Below are positions 44,051 through 57,097 of a stretch of DNA of 64,000 bases, piece by piece. The number at the start of each line of letters is the position of its first letter. The stretch's first letter is position 1. Source of the stretch: Plasmodium brasilianum (lineage: Eukaryota; Apicomplexa; Aconoidasida; Haemosporida; Plasmodiidae); contig NC_090123.1 of the NCBI RefSeq assembly GCF_023973825.1, positions 1,595,501 through 1,659,500 of the forward strand. Direction: 5' to 3'. Under the pieces are notes generated by a model. The model saw nothing but the letters and a program-made list of their open reading frames with translations, did no database searches and was not told the origin of the DNA. Position numbers and translations under genes: made by a program.

Positions 44051-45420
44051 TATTAGGGAAAAATCAAATAGTAGATATACGAAAAATTGAGCGCAATTTA
44101 GTTACAGTAAAAATATTAGCAGGAGAATGGGTTGAATAGGAATAGAGAAGGTAAATATAATGATTAAATTTATACCATTATATTTTCATTTCGTTTCTTC
44201 CTTATAATGGTGGATATAATGATGAACAGTTGTGCTTATATTACGGAACACAAAGCATGGACCAAGTTCGGATATACATATATATATGAATATATATCTT
44301 AACACTTTGCCCCCTTATAGTTTGAGTAATAATGTATATACTATTTGACAACATAAATTCTGATGCAAAAATATGCATGGATTTTTTTGCTAATTTTTAA
44401 GTAATTTTTTATCCGACTTTGTATAATCTTTATGAATTTTTGTAAGAAATTCTGTATAATTTTTATTACTTTTTTTCTGCAAATTTGTCTTACTTTTTAA
44501 GCATTTTTTTTTTTTATATATCTTGCTTGTCCATTTATAAAGACATCTTTGTCCAGTTGTTCTGTTATCGTTTATAATTCATTTGTCGATAATTTTTCAT
44601 TATTCATTTTATTTTTAACTTTATACACATTTGGAATGAACATCTGTAGCGGGAAAACGCAGTGTCTTCCTGTTTTTCTGCTCTAATAATTAATGCGTAA
44701 AATGTTACATGAATTTTACAATATTAATATATATATATGTATGAATATCTATTATGTTTATGCATTTGTATATGTATGTGTATATGTATGTATGCTGTAT
44801 ACTCGGCAACGCCCCTTTATATTTTAAGAAAATACGTTCAACATGGACAAATGAAATTCAGTTGTATCGTTAAAATAAAGCATTATTTTTAAAGAGAAAA
44901 AGGGGTGAAAACATTTAGTACCTGTTATAACCCCAAAACATATGGAACAAATAATTATGGTAATTTTAAACATTTTAATTAAAATAGAATAGTTAAGAAA
45001 ACAAAAATAACTGGAACATGAACTATTAAGAAATATTTATATGGATAATTTTTAACTTATATCTTTTTTCGATGGCAATGTATATATTTAGCGAGAATAT
45101 ATGTATAAATTTCATAAAAAAAAAACAATTAAAAAAAAAGATATTAACTTCTCAAAATGAAAGTACCAAATAAAAATAATGAACTTAAATTTTTTGTAAT
45201 TAGAAAAGTTATTACACAGGAATTTGACGGTAATAACAAATAAAAAAAATAAAAGTAGGAAGAAGTGGGAGTTTACATATTGTGTATAGGTGCCTACCCA
45301 TACATATGTAACAAAATATATACATGCACACAAACACATTTGCATATTATGGAAAACACTATGAATGTTTAAAAGAGAGATTACATAGTCTGGGGAGGGG
45401 AAGTAAATGAAGCAAAAGTT
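44051..45420. other. Convergent intergenic region
   Basis: The region lies between the 3' ends of the tectonin-like and SDHA genes. It has T-rich sequence at 44380-44640, TATG repeats at 44740-44795 and (TA)n at 44275-44300. No gene is seen. Confidence 0.55.
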
Positions 45421-47319
45421 TCAATAAACCCTTTTAACAGGGGGAACGTGCTTCATTTCGTTGTCTAATGGTTCTGTAATAACTTTCCTATATGTAGTAA
45501 AATATTTGGAATTTTCAACATTTCTATCAGTCATCCAGGTTAAAGAATGTTTTAAAAAATTTTTATCATCCCGTTCAGGAAAGTCATCACGTGCATGTGC
45601 CCCTCTCGATTCTTTTCTGTCTATGGCAGCTAATATTGTTTGGGAGGCGAGGGTTAATAAATTTTCAAGCTCTAATGTTTCTAATAAATCCGTATTCCAT
45701 GTTAAGGTTTTATCGTTAACATATATATCTTTAAAAAGAGAACATATATCAAGTATTTGTTTATATCCTTCTTCTAATAATGGACCAATACGAAAAACGG
45801 AAGCATGTTTTTGCATGCATAGTTGCATTTTTTTTCTTACATGAGATGTCTGAATGTTTCCTTTATTAAATCTTATTTGATCTATTCTTTGTAATGTTTC
45901 TTCTCCTATATTTCCTAAGTTTCCATTTATTGGGGGCAAATTCGGCTTATCTATTTCCATAATAGTTAGTGCAGCTCTTTTACCGAATACTACAATGTCT
46001 AACAAAGAATTTGCTCCTAGTCTGTTAGCTCCATGAACAGATGCAGATGCTGCTTCTCCTGCTGCGTAAAGACCTTTAACAATAATATCATCTGTTGATT
46101 TGTTTTTTAATTTTTTAAAATCCACACTCTGTGTTAATACTTGCGTTTTGTAATTTGTTGGTATTCCTCCCATGTTATAATGAACAGTTGGTAAAACTGG
46201 TATGTATTGTTTCGTAACATCTACCCCTGCAAATATTTTAGCTGTTTCCATAATACCAGGTAGCCTTTCTTTTATTGTTTCATAGGGTAAATGAGTTAAG
46301 TCTAGATAGATATGATCTGCATTTGGACCACATCCTCTTTGTTCATTTATTTCTATAGTCATAGCTCTACTAACTACATCTCGACTTGCCAAATCTTTAG
46401 CTTTAGGTGCATATCTCATCATAAATGCTTCTCCTTCTTTATTTCTTAAAATGCCACCTTCTCCTCTACAACCTTCAGTAATTAAACAACCAGCTGGGTA
46501 TATACCAGTTGGATGGAATTGCACAAATTCTAAATCCTGTAATGGTAGTTTACTACGTGCAACTACTGCGTTCCCATCACCTGTACATGCATGAGCAGAT
46601 GTGCAAGATAAGTACGCTCTACCATAACCTCCTGTTGCAATGACTGTATGTGGTGAAAAAAACCTATGTATTTTCCCATCTGCTATGTTTATACATATAA
46701 CACCAATACATTCGTTCGGATTTAACATTAGTAAATCTAACACAAAATATTCAACAAAAAAGATACAATTATATGAAAGGGATTGTCCATATAATGTATG
46801 TAACATGGCATGCCCTGTTCTATCGGCAGCAGCTGCACATCTATATGCTTGTCCTCCTTTACCAAATTTTAAACTTTGCCCCCCAAAAGCTCTTTGATAT
46901 ATTTTCCCATCTTTCGTTCTAGAAAAAGGAAGACCAAATTCTTCTAATTCTAAAATAGATTCAGGTGCTTCTCTACACATGTAATGTATAGCATTCTGAT
47001 CTCCTAACCAATCTGATCCTTTAATAGTATCGTAGGCATGCCATCTCCAATCATCTTCTGTCATATTACCTAATGCAGCGTTTATACCTCCTTGAGCTGC
47101 TACTGTATGAGATCTGGTTGGAAATAATTTACTTATACAAGCTACCTTATATTTATTTTTAGATAATTCTAAGGCAGAGCGTAACCCTGCCCCACCTGCA
47201 CCTACAATAACAGCATCATAGTGGTGATCTGTCACATCATAAGCTTTGCTTTTCAGACTAGAAAATCTCGAATAACTCGTATGCATAAATTGTATGTACT
47301 TTTTGCAGTTCTTAATCAT
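45421..47319 (-). CDS. SDHA: Succinate dehydrogenase flavoprotein subunit (complex II), mitochondrial
   Basis: SDHA oxidises succinate to fumarate and passes electrons to the iron-sulfur subunit and ubiquinone in the inner mitochondrial membrane. The 632-residue protein has an N-terminal targeting region (about 1-30, basic and hydroxyl-rich). The FAD dinucleotide motif is [13 protein letters not shown] (38-50). His71 in [10 protein letters not shown] is the covalent FAD attachment residue. Substrate-site signatures present are [17 protein letters not shown] and the [13 protein letters not shown] motif. [16 protein letters not shown] and LTWMTD lie near the C-terminus. It is full length and intact, with one exon. 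It diverges from the HEAT-repeat gene over a 2.8-kb region. Confidence 0.97.
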   Translation of the reverse strand: MIKNCKKYIQFMHTSYSRFSSLKSKAYDVTDHHYDAVIVGAGGAGLRSALELSKNKYKVACISKLFPTRSHTVAAQGGINAALGNMTEDDWRWHAYDTIKGSDWLGDQNAIHYMCREAPESILELEEFGLPFSRTKDGKIYQRAFGGQSLKFGKGGQAYRCAAAADRTGHAMLHTLYGQSLSYNCIFFVEYFVLDLLMLNPNECIGVICINIADGKIHRFFSPHTVIATGGYGRAYLSCTSAHACTGDGNAVVARSKLPLQDLEFVQFHPTGIYPAGCLITEGCRGEGGILRNKEGEAFMMRYAPKAKDLASRDVVSRAMTIEINEQRGCGPNADHIYLDLTHLPYETIKERLPGIMETAKIFAGVDVTKQYIPVLPTVHYNMGGIPTNYKTQVLTQSVDFKKLKNKSTDDIIVKGLYAAGEAASASVHGANRLGANSLLDIVVFGKRAALTIMEIDKPNLPPINGNLGNIGEETLQRIDQIRFNKGNIQTSHVRKKMQLCMQKHASVFRIGPLLEEGYKQILDICSLFKDIYVNDKTLTWNTDLLETLELENLLTLASQTILAAIDRKESRGAHARDDFPERDDKNFLKHSLTWMTDRNVENSKYFTTYRKVITEPLDNEMKHVPPVKRVY

Positions 47320-50088
47320 CCTTTACACCTATTTTATCTTTCTCACAACCAGATAATAGTAAAGCCATAAATAAGTATAAAGTGGAGGTGGGAATACTGT
47401 GAAGGTAAGGCACATGAACAAGGAAATAAACAAATCAGACGTATCAAATTGGTTATTTGCATTTACAAAAGTTGCATATGTTTATATATACTAATATATA
47501 CATATATATTAATATATATATCGCAGTACTAATACATGTTCGCGATTATAGGATGAGAAAGCGATAATGCAGTGGTATTATATTATTTGTTTGAGGCAAA
47601 AATTATTAAATTAAAAAAAGAAAAAAGAAAAAAAAAAGGTAGAAGCAGGAGAAACTACATTTTATTTTAATAACATACCATAAATAAAACGTTTTTGTAA
47701 AAGTATTAAATTGTATTCTTATAATATTCCTTACACATAATAAAGCAACAACTGATCTTTTCTCTTTTTTCTCTTTCCTCCGGGAAACACAAATGAATGA
47801 TACTTAAATAGGTGGGAAAAAAGAACGTTTTAAAAATAATCTCCTTTTTATAAAATGAGTGCAAATACATATGAATTTATACACATAATACTTGTAGAAA
47901 AGGTAAATTTGGGTAAATGAAAAATATTCGTAAAAAATAAAAAAAATAAAATATAAATTAATAAAATAATATAAAATTTTTTATCTCTTTGAGTGAGAAT
48001 AATTTTCCATTTTAAAAAAAAAAAAAAAGAAAGAAAGGAGCCTTTATAATGTAATATTAAAATCAAATTTTGTACAATTTGATTGAAGTAACTTCACCTT
48101 TTATGCAGCAATACTGTTTTAACATAATTTTGTTTTGTTTTTTTTTTTTTCATAAGAAACAGTATAAAGCATTATAGTCTCTACACAATTAGTAAAAAGT
48201 AAAAAATATGGATATTATACATTAAAAAAGAAAAAAAATATGAACACACCATTTGAAGGAAATTAAATGCTTAAAAATGGATATAACAAAATTAATAAAA
48301 AATAATAGAAAGAGGGAAAGAAAAAATAAGTAAGTACTAAATCAAAACAGGTGTAGCTACTAAAGTATAATTTCCAAAATAAGAATAATCACAAAAACAC
48401 ATAAACATAATACATGATGAATTTAAAAGCTACAAAAAGAAAATTTATGCACACGTAAACGTTATTATACCTGTATAATTTTATTAGTAAAAACCGTTCA
48501 AACGTTATATATATATATATATATCATGTTAGGTATCGAAGGAGTACATATTTGTACATATGTATATATATATTGTGGATGTGTTATGTTTATATTTACC
48601 AGATTAACAATTCAAAGCAAACACGTGAGACGACCCACTTGGTAAAGTAACCCAAAAAATTATGATACTCATGTGTATAACAAAATGAGTAAACAACTAA
48701 AAAAATATATATTTTACTTTTATCAGCGTTATATTTTTTTTTATATTTTTGTTTTATTTGGGAATTTTATTGTACATTAACTGCAGTAGTACATTCACTT
48801 TGATGTTTTAACCTAATTTTTGCATTAAATTAAAAATTAGGCTAATAAAAAATTCCCCAAAACAATTAAAATTAACTCATTTGTTTCAAAATTAATTGGA
48901 AAAAAAAAAAAAAATGAACGAAAAAGGAAGCAGTTTTTTTAAGAGTTTTTTTTCTGCTTGACATAATAAAACAATACCTGGTTGTAAACATTATGAAAAT
49001 ATAGATAATATTTGATCATATACATGTACGTATTTATATACATATATATAATTATACATATATATGTGTGAGTGTTTATTTTTTTTGTTTAGTGAACGTG
49101 CTTTATTATTTAAACCTAAGTAATGGTACTTTTATATGTTCTCATATTTATGAAAAGATATACATATATATTCACGCACATTAGTGTAAATACATTTTTT
49201 ATATGTTCGTAAGGGCGTATCCATGTGTATCTTTTTCGGAATGATTTCTTTCCCATTTTTTTTGAAAAGGCGAAATAAAAGCAGCACATGTTATCGTGTA
49301 TATACGTACATATGTTAATAAAATAATATTAAAAACAGTTTGTATTTTGAGAAAGAATAAACCAATAAGTAAGACTCACATTCAAAGGAATTGTCATTAT
49401 ATATCTGTAAAGGAGTTTAAGCAAACATTTAATCGTCTTCATTTTTTGAAGTGAAATGACAGTAACATAAATAGGAGTCCAGAAAATAAACATACATATA
49501 TGTATATATGTATGTATATATGTATGTATATATGTATGTATATATGTATGTATGTATATATGTATGTATATATGTATGTATGTATATATGTATGTATATA
49601 TGTATGTATGTATGTATATATGTATGTATATATGTATGTATATATGTATGTATATATGTATGTATGTATATATGTATATATATATGTATGTATATATGTA
49701 TGTATATATGTATGTATATATGTATGTATGTGCGTGTGTTTTTATGTATGTATGTAAATAAACATGTGCATATATGCTCGTGGATGTGTGTGAGACCTTA
49801 GTCCATAGCTCCATTTTAATATTTTCCATTCCTTAAATTGGTTCAATCAAAGAAAGAGCAGTTCGCCAAATAATTTAATAGGGGTGTATACATATTATCA
49901 AATTAAAAACGTCTGAAGCAAGCACTGATATTTTGTATTCCAATCAGATATCTGGAATTTATATCATTAGAAATGACTTTAAAAATAACAATGAAAATAT
50001 TGAACAGTTATTTTATTTCTCTTAGCTTTCTTTGAATTTTCTTTTTGAAAGAAATTAAACTTTTGCAATAATAAGCAAGTACAGAAAA
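47320..50088. promoter_or_regulatory. Divergent intergenic region between SDHA and the HEAT-repeat gene
   Basis: 2.8 kb that must contain both promoters. Features are T/A homopolymers, (TA)n at 48508-48526 and 48565-48575, and a 250-bp TATG microsatellite at 49490-49750 about 350 bp upstream of the HEAT-gene start. No coding sequence was recognised. Confidence 0.55.
49490..49750. repeat. Long TATG/TATATG microsatellite
   Basis: About 250 bp of alternating TATATG and TATG units. Because combined units often sum to multiples of three, at least four frames stay open on the two strands as Met-Tyr-Val-Cys or Ile-Tyr-Thr-His polymers; none is a gene. Confidence 0.95.
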
Positions 50089-53000
50089 ATGGTAAATCAA
50101 AATAATGGAATTTTTTCAAAGTTAACAGGTAATACTATTTATGTTTTTTTAGTAATAAAAAAAAGATAAATGAAAAATGAAAAAAAAAAAGAAAAAAAAG
50201 AATTTTATGATAAGAGGAACTAGACATGGACAGAATTTATAAAAATACATAACAACATATGAGAAATACATCTAGAAAACGTCGTTTTCCATACGTTTAT
50301 CGATATATTTACACGTATATGTATGTATGTACGTATGTGCGTGATATCTTTTAAAAATTAAACATATAAGTTTCATTTTATCTATTAAAAGTTAATTATT
50401 TTGACATAATGTTAATGTATGTATGCACGTGCATGTATAAAAAAAAAAAAAATTTCTTTTTGCCTTTGCGTATGGGCTTGATTTTTTCTCAGGTCTGACA
50501 TTTACCCTCTTTAAACTGAATATAGAAAACATTAATGAAGAAATTGATGAAAATATAAGTCCACTAGAGAAGGCAGTTTTGTTTGGTAGCAGTAATTTAA
50601 AATGCCGAAAGATAATATTTATGAAAGATTTAATGAAATTACTAAATAATATAAATTACGAGAATTTTAAGAAATATATTTACCCATTAATAGTAAAATT
50701 AAGTGATGATAATAACATAGAAATAAAAAATGAAATATGTAATAAAATAGGAGACTTATGTGCATACCTTTTACAAAATAATAATGACAGTGATGGTTGT
50801 GAAGACATAATAAAATTGATATTTCCAATTCTTGATAAATTTATAAAAAGTTATGATAATAAAAGTATCATAGGAAATGTAATGAAATCGTTATTAATAT
50901 TATCTACTCATATTAATTCAAAATATAGAAAGAATATTATATTCCCATTTATATTATCTCTTATAACAAATGAAGAGTATAAAGCAATTGGTTTTATTTT
51001 ATTAATTAAGATATGTCATATATTTGAGAGAGACATAATATTCAGTTTTTTAATTCCATATACTGAATATTTTTTTAAGAAAAAAGATGAAGAAATTAAA
51101 ATATACACCTCTTCTTATTTTTATAATATTTGTAAAATGTTAAAAGAAGAAGATTTATCAAGAATTTTTCTTATTTTTAAAAATATGTGTAATGATGAAA
51201 ATGATATAATTAAAATAATAAATATTTATAATTGTGCTCATATCTCTTCTTTATATTCGAAAACGTTATTTTTTAATTTCTTTGTACCATTGTTTAATAA
51301 TTTTTTAAGAAATGGAAATTTGTTTATTTTTTATTATTCCTTAATAAACTTACTATTTTTTATATGCATTTTTGAGGATATTAATTTAATACACCCGTTT
51401 TATGTCCACAAAATTATTTTCTTTTTTAACAATGTTTTCTCGTCTCATCTGTTTACATTAAATTACTTAAACGAAACGGCAAAAAAAAAGAACAATTATT
51501 TTTTTCTGAATATAACAAAGGATGAAAATACCTACATAGAAGGGGCAGAAACAAACGAAGGTATAGAAAAAGATATAGTAGCACCAATTGAAGATGTTAA
51601 TCAAGAAGGGTTTGAAGTTGATAAAAATAACATAGATCGTACGACTATTTCTGAATCCCTTATTGGTCTTGCTAATCTCGTTTCAAAACCATCAAGAGAA
51701 TTTCACCCTTCCTTTCGTTCTATAAAGGAAGACATTGCATATACAAAAGAGGATAAGGAAGGGCTAATAGTGGACGAATTGATAAATATGAACATAATGA
51801 GAATAGAAAAAGAAGTACGGAGTAGTAGTTGTAGTACTACTACTAATGAAAATCATTCTGTTGTACCACAAAAAGGGGAAAAAAGATGTTCGAGTATAAA
51901 TGATAATTTATTGGAAAGGGAAGATATAATAATAGAGGGTGATTTATTGATTAAAAGAAATTATGAAATTAACAATTTGCACGAACATTTACAGGATGAG
52001 AATAAAAGTGAAGAAGCAAATGTAAAACTAAATGGGAAAATTACGACACAGTCGAATGGATTAAATCATGATATGATAACTTGTAACTCCAGTATTAAAG
52101 AGGAAAGAAGCAAAAGTTCTGGGGAAATAGCGACGGAGGAAAATGCCCTTATATACCCATCTAAAAGTGAAGGTGAAGGTGTAGCGGTAGTGACCAGTGA
52201 GGGGTGCTTTGAGATAAAGGAAGGGGATGTAAAAGTGATGGATAGAGTAGAAATAATGAAGAAGGCAAAAGGGGAAACATACGTGAAAGGGGAAGAAAAT
52301 GAGAAAGAAAAGGATGTTCATTATTCATCTTCATCGGGTAATGAACCAAATAGTTCTTCGAGTATATTAATTGAAGGTGCAGGTGACATATGTATAGAAC
52401 ACAATGAATATAATATAATAAATGGATATTATGAAAAACCTCAAGAAGTATTGGAAGAAAAGGATATAAATAATAATGGAATTATTAAGATTAATGAAAA
52501 AGTGGAAGAGGGGGGAACATTATTAATTCCCTCTTCATCTGCATTGTTAGAGACGTCTTACTCAACTTCTATGCTTCCGTCAATTTCAGCATCATCAAAC
52601 GGTATGTTGTCGTCTTCGTCAATTTTTTTCAATAATAATTTAATCAATGATCTTATAATTAATAATACTCATTTTTGTGTAAGCATAAGTCAATTTTTTC
52701 AAATACACGGCAATGACGACCGTTACGGAAGAATTGATAATTATCACTCGGTAAAAAGAGTAGAAACCGAGGAAGAGGAACAGAAAGAAGAAAAGAAAGG
52801 TGTGGATGGAAAAAATGTTGGATACATGGAGGGGGAAAGTAGGAGAAACGAATTTGTTCATTTAAATGAAAATGACTTAACTGATATAGATAACACATTT
52901 AACCATGACAAAACAATCGATATAAATTTAATAAAAGGATGTTATTATAACGAGTTGGAGTTAATTAAAAGCAGTATGATATATGGTAAAATTTTTTTAA

Positions 53001-55896
53001 AAAAAAAGAAAGAGGAGAATAAAAATAAAAAGGGAAATAATGATCCTATTAACTATGATAATAATGATGATGACAATGATATATACAACATTGGAGCCAT
53101 TGATTTTGATTCCATAAAAAAAAAATTTTTTTTTGACACGCCAAATAATATTATTGTCTCACATAATATAAATGCAGTATATATTTCAGCACTACATATA
53201 CCCATGTTAATTTTAATCTTTAGAGAATATTTCTTTAGATTCTTTTCGCATGTTTTTTTTTTCATATGTACATACCCGTATTATTTTATAAGGAAAATTA
53301 TAGCATCCTTATTTTATGATATTTTACATAATTTATTCGACGCAAAATTTTTAAAAATTAATGTTGAAAAGTTAAATAAGGAACAAGAAAAATTGAACAA
53401 CCTTATACGAAAGGAAGATAATAGAATGAGAAGAGGAAAAAATACTAGTAGTCTCCATTTATCACATTCCATAAAAGCAGAAAATAAAAAATACAGAAAT
53501 GATTTTAAAAATGTACAAAGAAATGAATACACAGAAATAATGCACACATTTAACAATGATTATGCGACTTATTATAGTATGAAACGAATACAAAATATTA
53601 AATTAGTAGAAGACGAGTTGAACAATGAATGTAAGGAGAATGCATATACAGACAACATTAGGGGAGATAAAGTTGTAGTTCGTTTGAGAAGCGCTTCGAC
53701 TAATGTGAAGAGCAGATCGAACCGGTTAACCGAGAGAAAGAAAGAGAAGAACAATTGTAATGACACATATAAGCAGGAAAAAGAAACGAGCAAAAGGGGG
53801 AAAAAAGAGAGTATAGAAATTGTGAGGGAAATTAAGAGAAAGGATATTGGGAAAGATAATAGGGAAAATAATGAGAAAGATAGTAAGGAAAATAATGGGG
53901 AAGATAGTAAGGAAAATAATGAGGAAGACAATAGGGAAGACAATAGGGAAGACAATGGGAAAGACAATGGGGAAGACAGTGGGGAAGACAATGGGGAAGA
54001 TAATAGGGAAGATAATAGGGAAGACAATGGGAAAGACAATGGGGAAGACAGTGGGGAAGACAATGGGGAAGATAATAGGGAAGATAATAGGGAAGATAAT
54101 TGGACAGACAAGCGCAATATAAATTCGGAGAAAAATGGAACAAATCAAAATAAAGAAAAAACAGATAAATTTGAAAATTCAGAAAGTTATAATAAGATAA
54201 TAAAAAGAATACAAAAGCAAATCAATGCAAATTTATATGAAAGCGATTTTTTTATAAATGAGGAAAATGAAAATTTTTTCTTTTATAAAAAATTTCTTAA
54301 TAAATATGAAAATGTTTATATAAAATTTATAGAGAAATTTAAAAAGTATTACACGAATGATTCATTATTATTTTTTTTCCACTTTTTTATTTACTATTTT
54401 TTAAGAGATTCAAATGTATTAGTTAAAAAAGCGATTTTAAAAAATTATGATAAAATTATATCTTTCTTTCCTTGTTCAATACAAAAAATACTTATGTCTT
54501 ATTTGTTTCATGTTTTAGAATTTAAGACGCTAAATTATTCGTTACGCAGAAAAGTTTCAAAAATTATTTTTAGGATAGTATCAAAAACTGATGATGCCAG
54601 GTTAGTTAGGAATTGTCTTTTTCCCATATTTCTTAGGTACCATTGATTTTAAATATTCCCTTCTATCGCATCGTTCTGAATGGGAGTATGGTCATAAGTA
54701 TATGTATGTGCATTTAAGTGTACTCTTAGATGTAACATGTTCGCGTAAATACTTACTCATTTTATGCAGATATATGTTTCTACGTAAGCATGTATATAAA
54801 TATATATATTTGTACGCATACGTGTATATATATACACCGTTTTTCCCATTTTTCAGGTTATGCAAAGATGAAGTTGCAGCTATTCGCTTATACACCTCAA
54901 GCTATTTTTACCTGTTCTTAATAAAGGGGTGCCCCCGTCTATAGTATTGCAAAAAAAAGAAAAAAAAGTTTAAGAAAAAAAAAATTTATTTTTTAATTAT
55001 ATTGTTACAATACTTTTAACAAAAAAAGAAGTAAAATATAGATTATTTATAACAATTTAATAAAACTTATAATTCACTTTTTCTTATTTTTTTTTAAAAG
55101 CAATTTTTTTAAGGGGAATGGAGAGTTATTACCAGTAGAAGAATACAAAAAAGGTTCATACAATGAAAAAAAAGAATGAACTTACAAAGTTGAAAGTATT
55201 GAAAATGATATATTATTACTTCTCCCTTTTTTTTTTCGTAAATATACAGATATAGTAGTAACAAATGAAAACAATTACAAACTACAGAGTCGTTCCTTCA
55301 CGGGTGGAGACGAAGTGTCTTTAATAAAAACAGTTATAATCACATTTGCAAAGTAAAAAGAAAAAAATAAAATATAATAATAACATATTCAATCAATAAA
55401 ATATCAAGTTTAAAAAAGGATAGAATTTAAAACATTTGGATTGTTCTAACAACATTTATTAATTTTGTTTTTACATTTTCAGGAGTAATCATTTTTATGA
55501 TAGGCAAATTTTTATAAATATGTGTGATAAAATAATACAGTAATAATAGCGAAATTATAAGAAAATTTATTTGTAAATATGTTACTTAAAATGAATATTA
55601 CCTGCTCCGTTTTATTATAACTTTAACACATAAACGTGTATATTATGTTAATTTTGGTCAATAAAGTAATAATGTGTTATTGTTTTATATATTTATTCAT
55701 TTTATTTTTATTTTTTTTTTTTTCTCCCCCCTTTTCAGTGAATGCCCTAAGAATTTATTTTTGCTGTACTTTTTAAAACCATTTGTAATCTTATCAGATG
55801 ATAAAATTAAAGTTGTTAGAATTACTTGGGAGACATGCGTACTTTCGCAATTTAAAAAAAAGAGGCAGCTTTCGAATGTTTCGAATGTAAGTGCTG

Positions 55897-55936
<40 letters not shown>

Positions 55937-56192
55937 TGTATGCGTGTCTGTGGTTATTTATTCATATGTACAAGTATTTTATGTGTACCCGTAAATACTT
56001 ATGTGTTAGAATAGTTACGTAGCGAGATACTTATTCCCCTTTTTTTATTTTATTTTTTAGGTTTTTGAAAAATTAAATGAGGTGTATGAGAAATATGGAA
56101 AGGCAGCCGTAAGCAAATGTAACTTAGCTGATCTTAGTAGCTCGAATAATGCGTCTATTAAAACATTTGATTTACATGATTTGGATGATTAA
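50089..56192 (+). CDS. HEAT-repeat protein, PPP4R1-like phosphatase regulatory subunit (five exons)
   Basis: Model: 50089-50128, 50493-54636, 54857-54928, 55739-55886 and 56061-56192, giving 1511 residues with all junction phases fitting. The N-terminal 330 residues and the C-terminal 230 residues are paired amphipathic helices of the HEAT type, such as YPLIVKLSDDNNIEIKNEIC, IYTSSYFYNICKMLKEED and PFVILSDDKIKVVRITWE. Their order and style resemble PP4 regulatory subunit 1 and related PP2A-type scaffolds; a role as a phosphatase scaffold is inferred. Between them lies a roughly 900-residue disordered, charged insert. It contains a hydrophobic helical patch near residues 860-920 (HVFFFICTYPYYFI), probably another HEAT segment, and an Asn-x-Glu-Asp repeat. 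The last intron-rich part is needed for the C-terminal HEAT repeats; stopping in exon 2 truncates one. The longest intron (810 bp) shows nothing else. Confidence 0.72.
53841..54110 (+). repeat. Acidic tetrapeptide repeat within the HEAT-repeat gene
   Basis: 12-bp units encode N-R/G/K-E/K-D tetrapeptides (NREDNREDNGKDNGED). Part of the array has a 72-bp higher-order period, with copies starting near 53932 and 54004. Antisense frames of 100-180 codons across it are artefacts of the 12-bp period. Confidence 0.9.
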
Positions 56193-57097
56193 CTTTATTT
56201 TTTAAAGTTTTACATGGGATTCCTAGTATGGACATATATACATGTATGTGTACATATGTAAGTATGTATTTTCCATGTAAAGAAGTGTACACAGAATAAG
56301 ACCTCATGCCATTTTTTATTTTTTAATTTTTTCTAAATGTTTGTACATGTGTTACTAATGTTAGCTTTCCCCTAATGCAGAACATTTGTTATTGTATAAT
56401 CTACATAGGATATTCTATCATTTCTTGTTTGATTTTACATAAAATAAGATTTCAGAATAAAAGAAAACAAAAATGTGCTAACCCTAATTTTATATTTACG
56501 TATGCACATATTTTAACATTCTCTTATGCTTAGGATGTTTTTAAAGAATTATAAAATGTGTTACATTATTTGTGAATCATCATATTTATTTATTTTTATT
56601 TTTTTTTTTTTGTTTCATTTTTTTACCCTATTTTTAATTTTCTTTCACGTCCTTTCACCTCGTTGCAATTCTTTTCATTTCAGCTTTGTTTTAGTTACGT
56701 CAAACGCTTAATGTATTTATTTAAACGAAACATCAAATAATTTTAAATGTTGAATAAATTGTTTTGTCTAAAATAAAAGTAACAACTTATTAGAAATGTA
56801 TTTACAACTGAGGAATAATAAACTGGGTGTATAATATGGAAAAATGACAATAAATCAAAAGACGCAAAATGTTCCTTGTGCGCTATTTTTAACTAATGTA
56901 TTTTTAAATTATATCGAATACTTCTATTAATAGCACCTTTGTATATTATCCGAGGTAAGATGGGAAGAAGTTTCACAAGACAGGATATAATGGTATAATA
57001 TGGGAAAGAAATTACATATGCATATGTACATGCACATGTGTATATGTACATGTTTACACTTGAGCGAATTTCCTTGGCGCGTAAGACACGCAAAGCT
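56193..57097. other. Convergent intergenic region
   Basis: The region lies between the 3' ends of the HEAT-repeat and IF-3-like genes. It has T-rich sequence near 56585-56660 and TACATG-type repeats at 56225-56265 and 57010-57055. No gene is seen. Confidence 0.55.

Noticed and set aside
49329..49829. Tyr/Met/Ile-rich frames up to 166 codons on both strands
   Set aside because: They are direct translations of the TATG microsatellite.
53572..54148. Antisense frames of 91-181 codons (Leu-Ser or Pro-rich)
   Set aside because: They are the complement of the 12-bp-period acidic repeat in the HEAT gene.
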